Shown here piece after piece: positions 1 to 9,225 of a DNA stretch of 64,000 nucleotides. How positions within the stretch are numbered: the first letter of the stretch is position 1; the number at the start of each line of letters is the position of its first letter. The translations under genes were made by a program, and so were the position numbers. The DNA lies in assembly GCA_027023425.1 (NCBI GenBank), contig JALVVL010000044.1, forward strand, positions 1 to 64,000, written 5' to 3'. The notes beneath the pieces were generated by a model. That model had not been told where the DNA came from, did not search any database, and saw only the letters and a list, made by a program, of their open reading frames with translations. This stretch comes from Anaerolineales bacterium. Lineage in GTDB: Bacteria; Chloroflexota; Anaerolineae; Anaerolineales; DRMV01.

Positions 1-50
1 GGGCAGATGAGCCGAGCGCCAGCGAGGCTCATCGGGGGATAGGTGAGATC
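1..50 (-). repeat. MITE-like element family B, cut by window edge
   Basis: On the minus strand this begins GATCTCACCTATCCCC and continues into the same GAGCCTCGC...GGCTCATCTGCCC palindrome found in the complete copy at 30263-30391. Only the terminal part is inside the window. Confidence 0.75.
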
Positions 51-121
51 TTGCCCTAAGCAGGATGGATAACGCTTTCCGGAATACCTGAAATCTTGTT
101 TGAGAATGCATTAGGGCAAAT

Positions 122-2530
122 TCAAGGCAAGACTGCTTTGAACCAGCGTGCCAGCATTTCCTGTGCGGGTTTGCCGTGCACCGATGCCGATGGGTCTTGC
201 AGAGGGATTGGCGGGTAGAAATCGGCGCTCACCACGCCACCAAGGTATTTTGCCTTGGCGGCGGCTTTGAGCAGGACGAAATAGGCCTTTTGCTGGGTGG
301 CGAGGTCAACGGCCACGTCCTGCGCGGTAGGGGAAGCGGGGTAGAGCGCGGCGTCGGGCACGCAACCCTTCTCGGCGGGCAGACAGCCGCCGCGCGCCCC
401 TTTGGCCGATGGGTAGTACACCGCGAGCACAACCGGCTTGCTGGTTTTATGCGCCGCGGCCGCGGCATACTTCTCCAACTCTGCTTCGGTTGCCTTGCCC
501 CATTCGCTTTGCTTTGCGCCCAAATTCGGCTTCCAGAGCAAATACACGCCGTCAAATTTTGCCACAAACGGCGGCGGCGAAACGGCCTCTTCCTGCGGCA
601 TCGCCCAGTAGACCGCGCCCGAATAGACCTTGCGCACAGCCTTCAAAATCTCTAACCAGCGCAAATCGGCGTCAGCGGGCACGCCCGAAGCGCGGCCATC
701 GGGCAAAGAAGCGCCCAGAAGCGCGGGCTCAACCCATTCGCCGCCGAGCACCAAGGCCGAAGCGCCGTTTTGCTGCGCCAAAGCCGCAAAGTGCACCGCC
801 ATCGCGCGGTAGCGGTCAAACCAACTTTGCCACCACGGGAAATCGGCAGGCGACGAATCCCACCATTTCGCCGCGCCGCCCGGAAAGCGCACAACCGGAT
901 ACAGCACCGTAAACAAGCCGTTGCGGTGCGCCGCTTGGCTCCACGCCAACACATCGGTGCTCAATTGGTCGGCGGGCGGCTGCGGTTCCCAAAACGGCGG
1001 GTTGCTCCGCGTGGCCGTCCAACTCGGCGTGAGCACAACCGTGTTAACGTGCATGGAGCGGAGTTCGGCCATTGCCCGCTCGCGCCGCGCATCCCACGAA
1101 GGCGAAAATGCTGGCATGAAAGCCACCCCTGCCCAAAAGCCGCTTTTGCGCTTAGGCAAAGCGCCAAAGCCGACCGGCTTCCCTTTCCCCAAACCAGCCC
1201 ACCAGCGCCATTCGGCGGAATCGCGGAGTTCGCGCGCCCCTTTGGCAAGGTAGGTGTGAACATTTCGGCTGGAGGCATCGCACTGGCCGCCCCGACAATA
1301 GCGATAAGGCATTTTCGCCGCGATGTCGGTAGGGCCGTAAAGCGGGTAGCCCCATTTGTGGCCGCCCATGTACCACATCGGCAAGGGCGGAGTCCACACG
1401 GCGGGGTTGAACTGGATAAACACCCGCTCGCCGGCGGGGGTGCTCGGCGGCACGGTGACTTCAAACCAAGCCGGAGCCTGCGCACCGGCGCGCCACGAAG
1501 CCACCACATCGTGAAACTCGGCGTCGTGGTCGGGCACAATCAGGCGACGAAGCACAAAACCGCCTTTGGCATCGCGCTCGGCGTTCCAAAAGCCATCGCC
1601 CAAGGTGTACTTGTAGCGCAAATCCGCTCCAGCGGGCAGTTTCAGCGTAATGACATACTTGTGCAAGGCAACAGGTTGCAGGCGCGGCATCAGCGCCGCC
1701 AAAGTGTTTAGGCCGCCTGCAAGGTCGGAAAAAGTGTTGCCGAGGCTGAGCAAATTGCCCGCAAGGCGCACTGGCGCGCCCTGCGGAGTCTCATCGGGCA
1801 AATCCACCACAAAGCGCACCTGCACTAACGGACGCGGGGCAAGCACAATATCGGCTTTGGTGGCTGTGCCGTCGCCTACTTCGGCAAGGTGCTGAAAAAC
1901 GGCATAACGGCCGTCGGGGTGATAAGCCACAAGGTTGTGAACGCCCGCGGGCACGCCTTCAAGGCGATACGAGCCATCGGCCAGCGAAAAGGTGCGCATC
2001 CCCGCGGCGGTTATCATCACATCAGGGATGGGGTTGCCCTTGGCATCGGTAACGCGCCCGAAGATCCAGCCGGTCGCTCCGTTGTAGGCCGTGTCGTCCC
2101 AGCGGGCTACCCAATCGTCAATGGTCATATCGCCGGAGACCGCGGCAAGCCGATAGCGGGAAATTGTGCCGTTGGTAAGCCCTTCAAGGTGAACCGCGCC
2201 ATCGGGGGAGTGCCGCTCATAGCGATACTTGAGCACAGTGCCTTTTGGTGCATGGATGACGGCCTGATACACCCCATTCCCTACGGAGCGCATACGATAG
2301 CGCTGGGGGGCGATGTTGAGTCCGGTCACTTCATCCAGCACGGCAAGGGTGAAAGTGCCCTTGGCCTGCGGGAAACGGGCGCGGATGGTCACGGTTGCGG
2401 CGGGGGGAAGGGTAGGTGTTGGCGGCAGAGATGTCTTCTCGGGCGCACCGCCCGCCGCAGGAAAAGCACACCCCCCAAGCAAGGTCAAAACCGCCAACAG
2501 CAAAAAAAGCAAAATTCGGGGAACTTTCAT
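122..2530 (-). CDS. Large secreted lipoprotein with carboxypeptidase-regulatory-like domain and TIM-barrel-like C-terminus
   Basis: About 802 residues. The N-terminus is a lipoprotein signal peptide with a lipobox LLGGC, followed by a Pro/Thr linker, so the protein should be anchored outside the membrane. Around residues 155-230 lies a carboxypeptidase-regulatory-like beta domain (GRVTDAKGNPIPDV, then SLADGSYRLEGVPAG). Beta-rich regions resembling starch-binding or alpha-amylase N-domains flank it. The last 330 residues look like a glycosidase-type TIM barrel (NTVVLTPSW, GLFTVLYPVV, ALVLGGEWVEP), possibly related to GH113-type barrels. GEWVEP could carry an acidic catalytic residue, but I cannot assign a substrate. 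I chose the ATG at 2530 because GAGAGG precedes it; an in-frame ATG at 2545 is also possible. It follows the 2555-3328 gene closely and probably shares its transcript. Confidence 0.7.
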   Translation of the reverse strand: MKVPRILLFLLLAVLTLLGGCAFPAAGGAPEKTSLPPTPTLPPAATVTIRARFPQAKGTFTLAVLDEVTGLNIAPQRYRMRSVGNGVYQAVIHAPKGTVLKYRYERHSPDGAVHLEGLTNGTISRYRLAAVSGDMTIDDWVARWDDTAYNGATGWIFGRVTDAKGNPIPDVMITAAGMRTFSLADGSYRLEGVPAGVHNLVAYHPDGRYAVFQHLAEVGDGTATKADIVLAPRPLVQVRFVVDLPDETPQGAPVRLAGNLLSLGNTFSDLAGGLNTLAALMPRLQPVALHKYVITLKLPAGADLRYKYTLGDGFWNAERDAKGGFVLRRLIVPDHDAEFHDVVASWRAGAQAPAWFEVTVPPSTPAGERVFIQFNPAVWTPPLPMWYMGGHKWGYPLYGPTDIAAKMPYRYCRGGQCDASSRNVHTYLAKGARELRDSAEWRWWAGLGKGKPVGFGALPKRKSGFWAGVAFMPAFSPSWDARRERAMAELRSMHVNTVVLTPSWTATRSNPPFWEPQPPADQLSTDVLAWSQAAHRNGLFTVLYPVVRFPGGAAKWWDSSPADFPWWQSWFDRYRAMAVHFAALAQQNGASALVLGGEWVEPALLGASLPDGRASGVPADADLRWLEILKAVRKVYSGAVYWAMPQEEAVSPPPFVAKFDGVYLLWKPNLGAKQSEWGKATEAELEKYAAAAAHKTSKPVVLAVYYPSAKGARGGCLPAEKGCVPDAALYPASPTAQDVAVDLATQQKAYFVLLKAAAKAKYLGGVVSADFYPPIPLQDPSASVHGKPAQEMLARWFKAVLP

Positions 2531-2554
2531 TTTCCTCTCTCGCAATGCGGCCTT

Positions 2555-3328
2555 TCACCGCGCCAACCATTCATTTCTGAGCCAGATGACGAGGATTTCG
2601 GGATTTTCCACCCGCTGCACGGGAATTTTCACCACCTTGGAGGTATCCAATTCTAACATGAGGAATCCGCTTTCTAAAGCAATGCGCTTGATTGAACGCC
2701 ACGCATAAAGGCGGCGGTAGAAAATTCCTTCGGGGGAAACGGCCACATCGCCAAATTGGACGGCTTTGCCCCGCGCGCGGCGCTTTCGCAAAGCGGGGAG
2801 CAAATGAGGCAAAAGGCGCGCTTGCAACTCGTGAGCAATTTCGGGCAAATCGGGGAAGCGCGAGTCAATTTTTACCTCGCCGCGGCGGGTGCGAAGCCAC
2901 ATCTTGGCAGAAGGTGCGAGTAGGTTCGCCCACGCAGGCCGAAAACGAATCCCAAGCAGTTCCTGCCAAGTGATGGAAATTGCTTTGGAAGGTTTTGGAG
3001 CGAACACCACGCCGGTGCGCTCAATTCGCAGCACCGCGCGCGAGCGGCGGAGGCGGCGCAGGAAAAGCAAAAGCCCCAACAGCGCCCACGCCGCCGCCAG
3101 CATCCACAGTGGGCGCGGCCGCCAGTATGCCGCCACAGGCCCATAGTGCGAGTAGAAAAAGTAGGCGCGCTCAAACGAATAAAACAACACGCCGGTGGCC
3201 GGCAACGCAAAAACGCCCCACCATGCCGCCCTTTCGGCAAGGCGCAAGGGGCGCGCGCGGTATTCAACCACCGGCAAATTCGCTTTGGCTTTCACCTGCA
3301 GACGCCCCCCCACTGGAATTTCGGCCAT
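2555..3328 (-). CDS. Membrane protein of unknown function with PH-like cytoplasmic domain
   Basis: 257 residues. Two hydrophobic segments are visible near residues 35-52 and 72-90 (GVFALPATGVLFYSF; LAAAWALLGLLLFL), followed by a basic RRLRRSR stop-transfer. The rest is soluble and rich in short beta strands (GVVFAPKPSKAISITWQEL; GIFYRRLYAWRSIKRIALESG), resembling bacterial PH-like or DUF6585-type domains. That family link is from memory and unverified. It lies directly upstream of the lipoprotein gene on the same strand, with its stop about 25 bases before the lipoprotein start, so the two are likely co-transcribed. No enzymatic motif is seen. Confidence 0.6.
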   Translation of the reverse strand: MAEIPVGGRLQVKAKANLPVVEYRARPLRLAERAAWWGVFALPATGVLFYSFERAYFFYSHYGPVAAYWRPRPLWMLAAAWALLGLLLFLRRLRRSRAVLRIERTGVVFAPKPSKAISITWQELLGIRFRPAWANLLAPSAKMWLRTRRGEVKIDSRFPDLPEIAHELQARLLPHLLPALRKRRARGKAVQFGDVAVSPEGIFYRRLYAWRSIKRIALESGFLMLELDTSKVVKIPVQRVENPEILVIWLRNEWLAR

Positions 3329-3347
3329 TTCACACCCTCAACACAAA

Positions 3348-3503
3348 TAGGAGTTACGCAGTTCTCCTCCTTACATATCGCCGCGAGGCGGTCGTAGGCC
3401 GCCAAAGCGGTCTCCTCCATCATCTGGGGGATGGCTTCGCCGCCTACGGCGGCTCGGCATGACATGAAAATGAGCGTTTCTATGAGCAACTGCGTAAGCC
3501 CTA
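3348..3503. repeat. MITE family A (TA-flanked), intact copy
   Basis: An inverted-repeat element of about 152 bp (3350-3501). The left end is GGAGTTACGCAGTT and the right end AACTGCGTAAGCCC, with TA directly outside both ends, as for IS630/Tc1-mariner-type insertion. Internal palindromes read CGCGAGGCGGTCGTAGGCC and GCTTCGCCGCCTACGGCGGC. It has no coding capacity. Other copies are at 17999, 20760, 22346 and 53638. Confidence 0.85.
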
Positions 3504-3557
3504 ACAAATTTTGAGCGGGAAACCCTCCACGCGGGTGGCAAGCCCGCCCGCCACCAT

Positions 3558-3592
3558 GAACAACAAACGGCTCGGCAAAACGCCGAGCCGTT
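3558..3592 (-). terminator. Intrinsic terminator of clpC
   Basis: Read on the minus strand, an 11-bp stem AACGGCTCGGC/GCCGAGCCGTT with loop GTTTT is followed by TGTTGTT. It lies 19 bases after the clpC stop codon. Confidence 0.8.
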
Positions 3593-3610
3593 GCGTTGCA
3601 ATATCAGGGC

Positions 3611-6109
3611 CTAAACCGCCGGTTCCGGAAGTTCGGGGAGATCTGCTTCGGGCTCTTTTTCTGAGGGGCGAAGCACAATTTCGCCTTCTTCGTCCACCGT
3701 TACAAGCACCGTGTCGCCTTCTTTGAACTCTCCGGCGAGCAAAGCCTCGGAGATGGGGTCTTCCACTTTTTGTTGGATGACGCGGCGGAGAGGGCGGGCG
3801 CCCATTTCGGGGTCGTAGCCGAGTTCTGCCAGCCGCGCCACCGCTTTTTCGTCCGCTGTCAAGCCCATGTTGTGCTGTTCGGCGAGCCGCGCCCGCACTT
3901 TATCCAACTCAAGGTTCACAATGCGGCGGATGTCTTCCTCGCTCAGCGGGCGGAAGATTATCACCGCGTCCACACGGTTGATAAACTCGGGGCGGAAGGC
4001 GCGCTTCAGCGATTCCAGCAATTTCTTGCGCATTTCTTGGAAGGTAAATTTCTCTTCCAACTCTTTATCACGCTGAAGCGCAAAGCCCAACGAAGCCTGC
4101 CGCTTTATCATGTCTGCGCCGACGTTGGAAGTCATAATGATGAGCGTATTGCGGAAGTCAACCTTGTGCCCTTTGGCGTCGGTCAGGTGGCCTTCCTCCA
4201 GAATTTGGAGGAGCATGTTGTGGACTTCGGGGTGGGCTTTTTCAATTTCATCAAAGACAATGATGGAGTAAGGGCGACGGCGGACTGCTTCGGTGAGTTG
4301 CCCTGCCTCTTCGTAGCCCACATAGCCGGGGGGCGCGCCCACCAGCCTGCTGGTGGTGTGGCGCTCCATAAATTCGGACATATCAAGTTGGATGAGCGCA
4401 TCTTCCGAGCCGAAGAGGAAGCGCGCCAACGCTTTGGTAAGTTCGGTTTTGCCCACGCCGGTCGGTCCGAGGAAGATAAACGAGCCGATGGGGCGGCGCG
4501 GGTCTTTGAGGCCGGCGCGCGCCCGCCTCACCGCTTTGGCAATGGCTTTGATTGCCTCATCCTGCCCGATGATGACCTTGCCGAGTTCCTCTTCCATGTG
4601 CAGCAGCCGCTCCGATTCGGTCTGCGCCAACTGCATGACGGGCACGCCAGTCCACATGGAGACCACCTCAGCGATGTCCTCAGAGGTCACGGTGGGGCTG
4701 GTTTCCCTATCCCACTCGGTGCGCAGGCTTTCAAGTTGGTTTTCAAGGGAGCGGATTTCTTCTTGCAGGCGGTAGGCTTCCTCGGCTTCGTTGTTTTCCA
4801 GTGCGAGCACAAGGCGTTCTTTGAGCGAGCGCAGGCTTTCAATGATGCGGCGGCTTTCCTGCGCCATGCTACTTTTGTACATGCGGACGCGTGAAGAAGC
4901 CTCGTCTATCAGGTCAATTGCCTTATCGGGCAAAAAGCGGTCGCTGACATAGCGCGCTGAAAGTTTGGCGGCACTTTCTAACGCTTCATCCGAAATTGTC
5001 AGGTGATGGTGCTCTTCGTAAACCGGACGGATGCCCTTGAGGATTTCAATTGTTTCCTCAACGGTAGGCTCGTCCACGGTGATGGGCTGGAAGCGGCGCT
5101 CCAGCGCGGAATCGCTTTCAATGTACTTGCGGTATTCCTCAAGCGTGGTAGCGCCGATAACCTGAATTTCACCGCGGGAAAGGGCGGGCTTGAGGATGTT
5201 GGCGGCATCCACCGCCGAACCAGCCGCTCCTGCGCCGACAAGCATGTGAAATTCGTCAATGAACAGGATGGCGTCAGAGGCTTTCAGTTCATCAATGACG
5301 CGCTTCAGGCGCTCTTCAAACTGGCCGCGGTACATCGTGCCCGCCACAAGCGAGCCCACATCCAACTGAAGCACCCGCTTGCCGAGGAGCGGCGCGGGCA
5401 CATCGCCTTCAACGATGCGCTGGGCAAGCCCTTCCACAATGGCGGTTTTGCCCACACCGGGCTCGCCGATGAGCGCGGGGTTGTTTTTGGTGCGGCGCGC
5501 CAAAATTTGGATGACGCGCTCAATTTCGGTTTCGCGGCCTATTACGGGGTCAAGTTTGCCTTCCGCGGCGAGCGCCGTCAGGTCGGTTGCGAGTTGGTCA
5601 ATTAGCGGGGCTTTTTTGTCCTTGCCCTTGCGCTCCTGCCCGGCACGGATGCGGGTGGGGGTGCGCGAGCCGGTATCTTCCAAAACGCGGCGCGTTTGCC
5701 GCCGCACTTGGTCGGCAGTAATGCCCATCCGCGCCAGCACTTTCATCGCCGTGCTTTCGGGGAGCCTTAGCAAAGCCAAAAGCAGGTGCTCAGTGCCGAC
5801 GTACTGATGCCCCATGCGACGGGATTCATCCACAGCCAGTTCAAGCGCTTTTTGGGTGTTCTCCGAAAGTCCGATTTGCCCGCCGCTTGAGTAACCGATG
5901 CCAGTTATCCTTTCAACAAATTCCTGAACGCGGTCGGGGTCTAACCCAAGTTGACGCAGGACGCGACCGGCAATACCGCCTTCCTCGCGCACCAAACCGA
6001 GGAGCAGGTGTTCGGTGCCGACGCGGGTCTTGCGCATACGCTCGGCTTCTTGATAAGCCAGCGCCAGCACCCGCCGCGCTCTCTGCGTGAATTTATCCAT
6101 TCCAGCCAA
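3611..6109 (-). CDS. clpC: ATP-dependent Clp protease ATP-binding subunit ClpC
   Basis: 832 residues, the normal ClpC length. It is an Hsp100 unfoldase that feeds substrates to ClpP in the cytoplasm. The order is: an N-terminal double Clp_N repeat ([14 protein letters not shown] and [12 protein letters not shown]), AAA1 with Walker A GEPGVGKT near residue 215 and [12 protein letters not shown], a short middle domain (about residues 410-460, much shorter than in ClpB), and AAA2 with GPTGVGKT near residue 550 and the sensor region GARPLRR. The start is probably TTG at 6109: AGGAGG at 6117-6122 sits seven bases upstream, whereas the in-frame ATG at 6100 would be 16 bases away. The gene stands alone between a terminator and a repeat array. 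No CtsR-type operator was recognised. Confidence 0.96.
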   Translation of the reverse strand: MAGMDKFTQRARRVLALAYQEAERMRKTRVGTEHLLLGLVREEGGIAGRVLRQLGLDPDRVQEFVERITGIGYSSGGQIGLSENTQKALELAVDESRRMGHQYVGTEHLLLALLRLPESTAMKVLARMGITADQVRRQTRRVLEDTGSRTPTRIRAGQERKGKDKKAPLIDQLATDLTALAAEGKLDPVIGRETEIERVIQILARRTKNNPALIGEPGVGKTAIVEGLAQRIVEGDVPAPLLGKRVLQLDVGSLVAGTMYRGQFEERLKRVIDELKASDAILFIDEFHMLVGAGAAGSAVDAANILKPALSRGEIQVIGATTLEEYRKYIESDSALERRFQPITVDEPTVEETIEILKGIRPVYEEHHHLTISDEALESAAKLSARYVSDRFLPDKAIDLIDEASSRVRMYKSSMAQESRRIIESLRSLKERLVLALENNEAEEAYRLQEEIRSLENQLESLRTEWDRETSPTVTSEDIAEVVSMWTGVPVMQLAQTESERLLHMEEELGKVIIGQDEAIKAIAKAVRRARAGLKDPRRPIGSFIFLGPTGVGKTELTKALARFLFGSEDALIQLDMSEFMERHTTSRLVGAPPGYVGYEEAGQLTEAVRRRPYSIIVFDEIEKAHPEVHNMLLQILEEGHLTDAKGHKVDFRNTLIIMTSNVGADMIKRQASLGFALQRDKELEEKFTFQEMRKKLLESLKRAFRPEFINRVDAVIIFRPLSEEDIRRIVNLELDKVRARLAEQHNMGLTADEKAVARLAELGYDPEMGARPLRRVIQQKVEDPISEALLAGEFKEGDTVLVTVDEEGEIVLRPSEKEPEADLPELPEPAV

Positions 6110-6254
6110 GGTACTGCCTCCTTACACTTACCTAAATTGCAGGGGAAACTTGCGGGGAAGGTGATGAATCTATCCCTTCCCCCGTGGACTCCGCTAACAT
6201 TCTACCAAAATTTTCGGCGATGTGCGAAGAACTTGTGTTCTCAAATAAAAATCT

Positions 6255-6518
6255 AACATCGGTGTAAATTGGTGGATGATAAGGACGCCAAGGATAAAAC
6301 AAACCACAGATTACACAGATTACACAGATTAGCACAGATTTTTTCTGTGTTCTCTGCAAATTTCTGTGTCTTCTGTGGTTTTCTGTGTTTTCCCGCTCTA
6401 CCTACGACTCAACGACCTAACGACTCAACGCCCCAATCCCTTAGTACCTCAATCCCTCTCTTTCTGTGTTCTCTGTAAATTTCTGTGTCCTCTGTGGTTT
6501 TTTCCGTGTCTGTGGATG
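6255..6518. repeat. CACAGA-type intergenic word array 1
   Basis: A gene-free stretch between clpC and rpsA. It is made of reiterated words: ACCACAGATTACACAGATT, TTAGCACAGATTTTTTCTG, TCTCTGTAAATTTCTGTG, and CTAACGACTCAACG-type heptamers near 6400-6430. The ACAGA words on one side and TCTGT words on the other make it self-complementary. It lies beyond the rpsA terminator. Confidence 0.85.
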
Positions 6519-6553
6519 AAAAAACGGCGCACCCGAAAACCGGAGTGCGCCGT
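6519..6553 (-). terminator. Intrinsic terminator of rpsA
   Basis: On the minus strand, ACGGCGCAC-TCCGGTTTTCGGG-TGCGCCGT is followed by TTTTTTC, 24 bases after the rpsA stop. Confidence 0.8.
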
Positions 6554-6576
6554 AGATCACGCTTGGGTTTGGCCGT

Positions 6577-8001
6577 TTATTCAGCCTCTTCCTCTGGTTT
6601 TTCCTCCTCGCCCGATTCGGCAGTGGCCTCGGTTTCCGGCGCCGCGGATTCAGCGGCAGGATGCTCCTCCGTTTCCACCTCGGGGGTTTCGGCGGCTTCG
6701 GCTGCGGGCGCCTCCGCTTCTGGGGCTTCGGCCTCTGCTTCTGCGGCGGGCGGTTCGCTTTCCTCCGGGGCAATTTCCTTCAGCACATCGCCCGCTTCCT
6801 CAAGGGCGGTTCGTAAGTCCAAATCGGCATAAGCCAGCGAATCCACTTTCTTGAGGCTCAAACCGATGCGGCGCTGTTCGGGGTCAATTTTGATTATGCG
6901 CAAAGTCACCTCATCGCCCTCGTGGACGACCTCGCGCGGGTGCTCAATGCGCTGCGGGCTCAGTTCGGAAATGTGAATCAGCCCCTCAAGGCCGTTTTCA
7001 AGGCGGGCAAATGCGCCAAATTTTTCAAGGCGGGTGATTGTGCCGCGCACCAGTTGGCCTTCACGCAAGCCCTTGACTTTTTGCTTCCACGGGTCTTCCT
7101 GCAGTTGGCGGATGGAAAGGCCAATGCGCTTGCGCTCTTTGTCAACCTCAATTACCTTGACGGTAACTTCTTGGCCGATTTTGAGCACATCGGAGGCCTT
7201 GTTTACGCGCTCCCAAGAAATTTCGGAAAGGTGCACCAACCCGTCTGCGCCGTCAATGTTGACAAAAGCGCCAAAATCGGTGAGGCTGGTGACGCGCCCG
7301 GTCTTCACATCGCCGACTTGGAGCGAATCCAGCAATTGCTCTTTGAGGATTTCGCGCGCCTCGCGCGCTGCCGCCCGCTCGGAAAGGATGAGCCGGCGCC
7401 GTTCGCGGTCAACTTCAATAACCCGCAGGGCAATTTGTTGGCCGATGAGTTTTTTCCAACTCTCCAAGTCCTTGTCGGGACGGCCACCGCCGACCGAAAG
7501 CCGCCGCTCGCGGCTAACTTGCGACGCCGGGATAAAGCCTCGCAGCCGCCCAAAGCGCACTACCAGACCACCTTTGTTTACATTGGCGATCGTGGTCTGG
7601 AAGGTCTCTTTGGATTCTTTCATCTGCTCCGCGCGCTCCCAGTCTTTCATCTCTAAAGCGCGGGAGTATGAAAGATGCGCTGTGCCGTCTTTGTCAACCC
7701 GCTGAACATACACGGGGATTGTATTGCCTTCTTTTATTGCTTCCCGCTCTTCCTCGCTCAAGCGCTCCAAATCTCGGCGGGGTATTACACCTTCCGACTT
7801 AGCCCCGATTCCGACAAGCACTTCGTTATCGGTGATGCTGGTGATTACGCCTTCGCGTATTTCCCCTGCTTGCGGGAATTCAACCGCAAAGTCACTGCCT
7901 TCCAGCAGTTCGGCCATCGTCATTTGAGTTTCTTCTTCTGGTTCGGGTTGTTCGGGTACTGCGTTTTCGGGAGCAACCTCCTGCTCTTCTTGCCATTCCA
8001 T
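6577..8001 (-). CDS. rpsA: 30S ribosomal protein S1
   Basis: 474 residues. It binds mRNA on the 30S subunit during initiation. Four S1 (OB-fold) repeats are visible: about residues 45-115, 130-200, 218-290 and 305-375. The last two carry the canonical TDFGAFVNI-DGLVHLSE and EKFGAFARL-EGLIHISE signatures. Four repeats instead of the six of enterobacteria is usual for Gram-positive-like and Chloroflexota S1. The C-terminal 75 residues are a low-complexity Ala/Glu/Pro tail. The start at 8001 has GGAG seven bases upstream and a good promoter (8032-8061). The longer open frame to 8571 is antisense to the chelatase gene and is not part of this protein. Confidence 0.95.
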   Translation of the reverse strand: MEWQEEQEVAPENAVPEQPEPEEETQMTMAELLEGSDFAVEFPQAGEIREGVITSITDNEVLVGIGAKSEGVIPRRDLERLSEEEREAIKEGNTIPVYVQRVDKDGTAHLSYSRALEMKDWERAEQMKESKETFQTTIANVNKGGLVVRFGRLRGFIPASQVSRERRLSVGGGRPDKDLESWKKLIGQQIALRVIEVDRERRRLILSERAAAREAREILKEQLLDSLQVGDVKTGRVTSLTDFGAFVNIDGADGLVHLSEISWERVNKASDVLKIGQEVTVKVIEVDKERKRIGLSIRQLQEDPWKQKVKGLREGQLVRGTITRLEKFGAFARLENGLEGLIHISELSPQRIEHPREVVHEGDEVTLRIIKIDPEQRRIGLSLKKVDSLAYADLDLRTALEEAGDVLKEIAPEESEPPAAEAEAEAPEAEAPAAEAAETPEVETEEHPAAESAAPETEATAESGEEEKPEEEAE

Positions 8002-8031
8002 AGACCGACTCCGTGGGTAAAAGATGGAGCA

Positions 8032-8061
8032 ATTATAACAGGTGCTTGGAAAAGTTGGCAA
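8032..8061 (-). promoter_or_regulatory. Sigma70-type promoter of rpsA
   Basis: Minus strand: TTGCCA (8056-8061), 18-base spacer, TATAAT (8032-8037), about 30 bases before the rpsA ATG. The same TTGCCA/TATAAT-type pair recurs before the tRNA cluster and rpmB. Confidence 0.75.
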
Positions 8062-8115
8062 CCTTTGTGGTATAACTGCAACCGCTATGCGCAAACCCTG
8101 TTTGAGGATGAAGGT

Positions 8116-9225
8116 ATGCCGATAATTTTTCCGTTTACTGCGATAGTGAATCAAGAGCGCATGAAAAAGGCGCTGATTTTGAATGCAATTGACCAGCGCA
8201 TTGGCGGGGTGCTGATACGCGGCGAGCGCGGCACGGCTAAATCCACCGCGGCGCGGGCGCTGGCGGCGCTTTTGCCGAAGGTGAAGGTGGTGCGCGGCTG
8301 CCGCTTTGGCTGCGACCCCGACCATCCCGAAACTTGGTGCACTGAGTGCATGGCGCGCGCCGCCAAAGGCGAAAATCTGCAGGAAAATTGGGAATGGAAG
8401 CCTGTCCCCTTTGTAGACCTGCCGGTTTCGGCTACCGAAGACCGCGTGGTCGGCACGCTTGACATTGAAAAAGCCATCCAAACCGGCGAGCGCCACTTTG
8501 AACCCGGCGTGCTTGCCGCCGCCAACCGCGGCATCCTTTACATTGACGAAGTCAATTTGCTGGATGACCACGTGGTTGACCTGCTACTTGACGCCGCGGC
8601 AATGGGCGTCAACATTGTGGAGCGCGAAGGCATTTCCTTCTGGCATCCGGCTCGTTTCATCTTAGTCGGCACGATGAACCCCGAAGAGGGCGACCTGCGC
8701 CCCCAACTGCTTGACCGCTTCGCCCTCTCGGTAGAAATCCACGCCGTCACCGATCCACAACAGCGCGTCCAAATCATTGAGCGCAACCTTGCTTTTGAGG
8801 AAGACCCTGAAGGTTTCCGCAAGGCATGGGAAGAGCACGAGCGGGCGTTAGCGGAGCGCATTGCGCGCGCCCGCGAACTTTTGCCGCATGTAACTTACAC
8901 CCGCCGCGACCTGCTTTCAATTGCATCGCTGACAGCCGCGATGGGCGTAGATGGGCACCGCGCCGACATGATAATTCTCAAAGCCGCGCGGGCGCAGGCG
9001 GCTTACGAAGGGCGCACTTCCATCATCGGCGAAGACATTGTGCTCGCCGCCGAACTGGCCCTGCCGCACCGCCTCAAGCGCACGCCGTTGGGGCAAAGCG
9101 AAGTTTCGTTCACCGAGTTGCAAGAGCGGCTTGAGGAATTGGTCGGGGCTTCACAGCCGAGCGGTGCGGCGCGCAAGGCACAGCCGCCGGACGAGAGCGG
9201 CTCAAAAAAAGTGATTCGGGCGTGA
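8116..9225 (+). CDS. Magnesium/cobalt chelatase-type AAA+ ATPase subunit (ChlI/BchI family)
   Basis: 369 residues. An AAA+ ATPase of the MgCl_chelatase class, which forms hexameric rings that drive metal insertion into tetrapyrroles together with a VWA partner and a large catalytic subunit. Visible are Walker A GERGTAKST near residue 35, a cysteine-containing segment CRFGCDP...CTEC near residues 60-80, Walker B ILYIDEVNLL near residue 140, and the sensor region DRFALSVEI. I chose the ATG at 8116 because GAGG lies eight bases upstream and the family N-terminus (FPFTAIVNQERMKKALILN) begins just after. The stop overlaps the start of the VWA gene. No CobN/ChlH large subunit lies in the window, so the tetrapyrrole (cobalt or magnesium) cannot be decided here. 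Confidence 0.9.
   Translation: MPIIFPFTAIVNQERMKKALILNAIDQRIGGVLIRGERGTAKSTAARALAALLPKVKVVRGCRFGCDPDHPETWCTECMARAAKGENLQENWEWKPVPFVDLPVSATEDRVVGTLDIEKAIQTGERHFEPGVLAAANRGILYIDEVNLLDDHVVDLLLDAAAMGVNIVEREGISFWHPARFILVGTMNPEEGDLRPQLLDRFALSVEIHAVTDPQQRVQIIERNLAFEEDPEGFRKAWEEHERALAERIARARELLPHVTYTRRDLLSIASLTAAMGVDGHRADMIILKAARAQAAYEGRTSIIGEDIVLAAELALPHRLKRTPLGQSEVSFTELQERLEELVGASQPSGAARKAQPPDESGSKKVIRA

Noticed and set aside
6366-6854. Small frames translated from the word arrays and the rpsA tail
   Set aside because: They consist of reiterated array words or antisense of the Ala/Glu-rich S1 tail; no start signal or homology is evident.
8002-8571. Open minus-strand extension of rpsA up to 8571
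   Set aside because: It is antisense to the chelatase ATPase gene, while a promoter and Shine-Dalgarno exist just before 8001.
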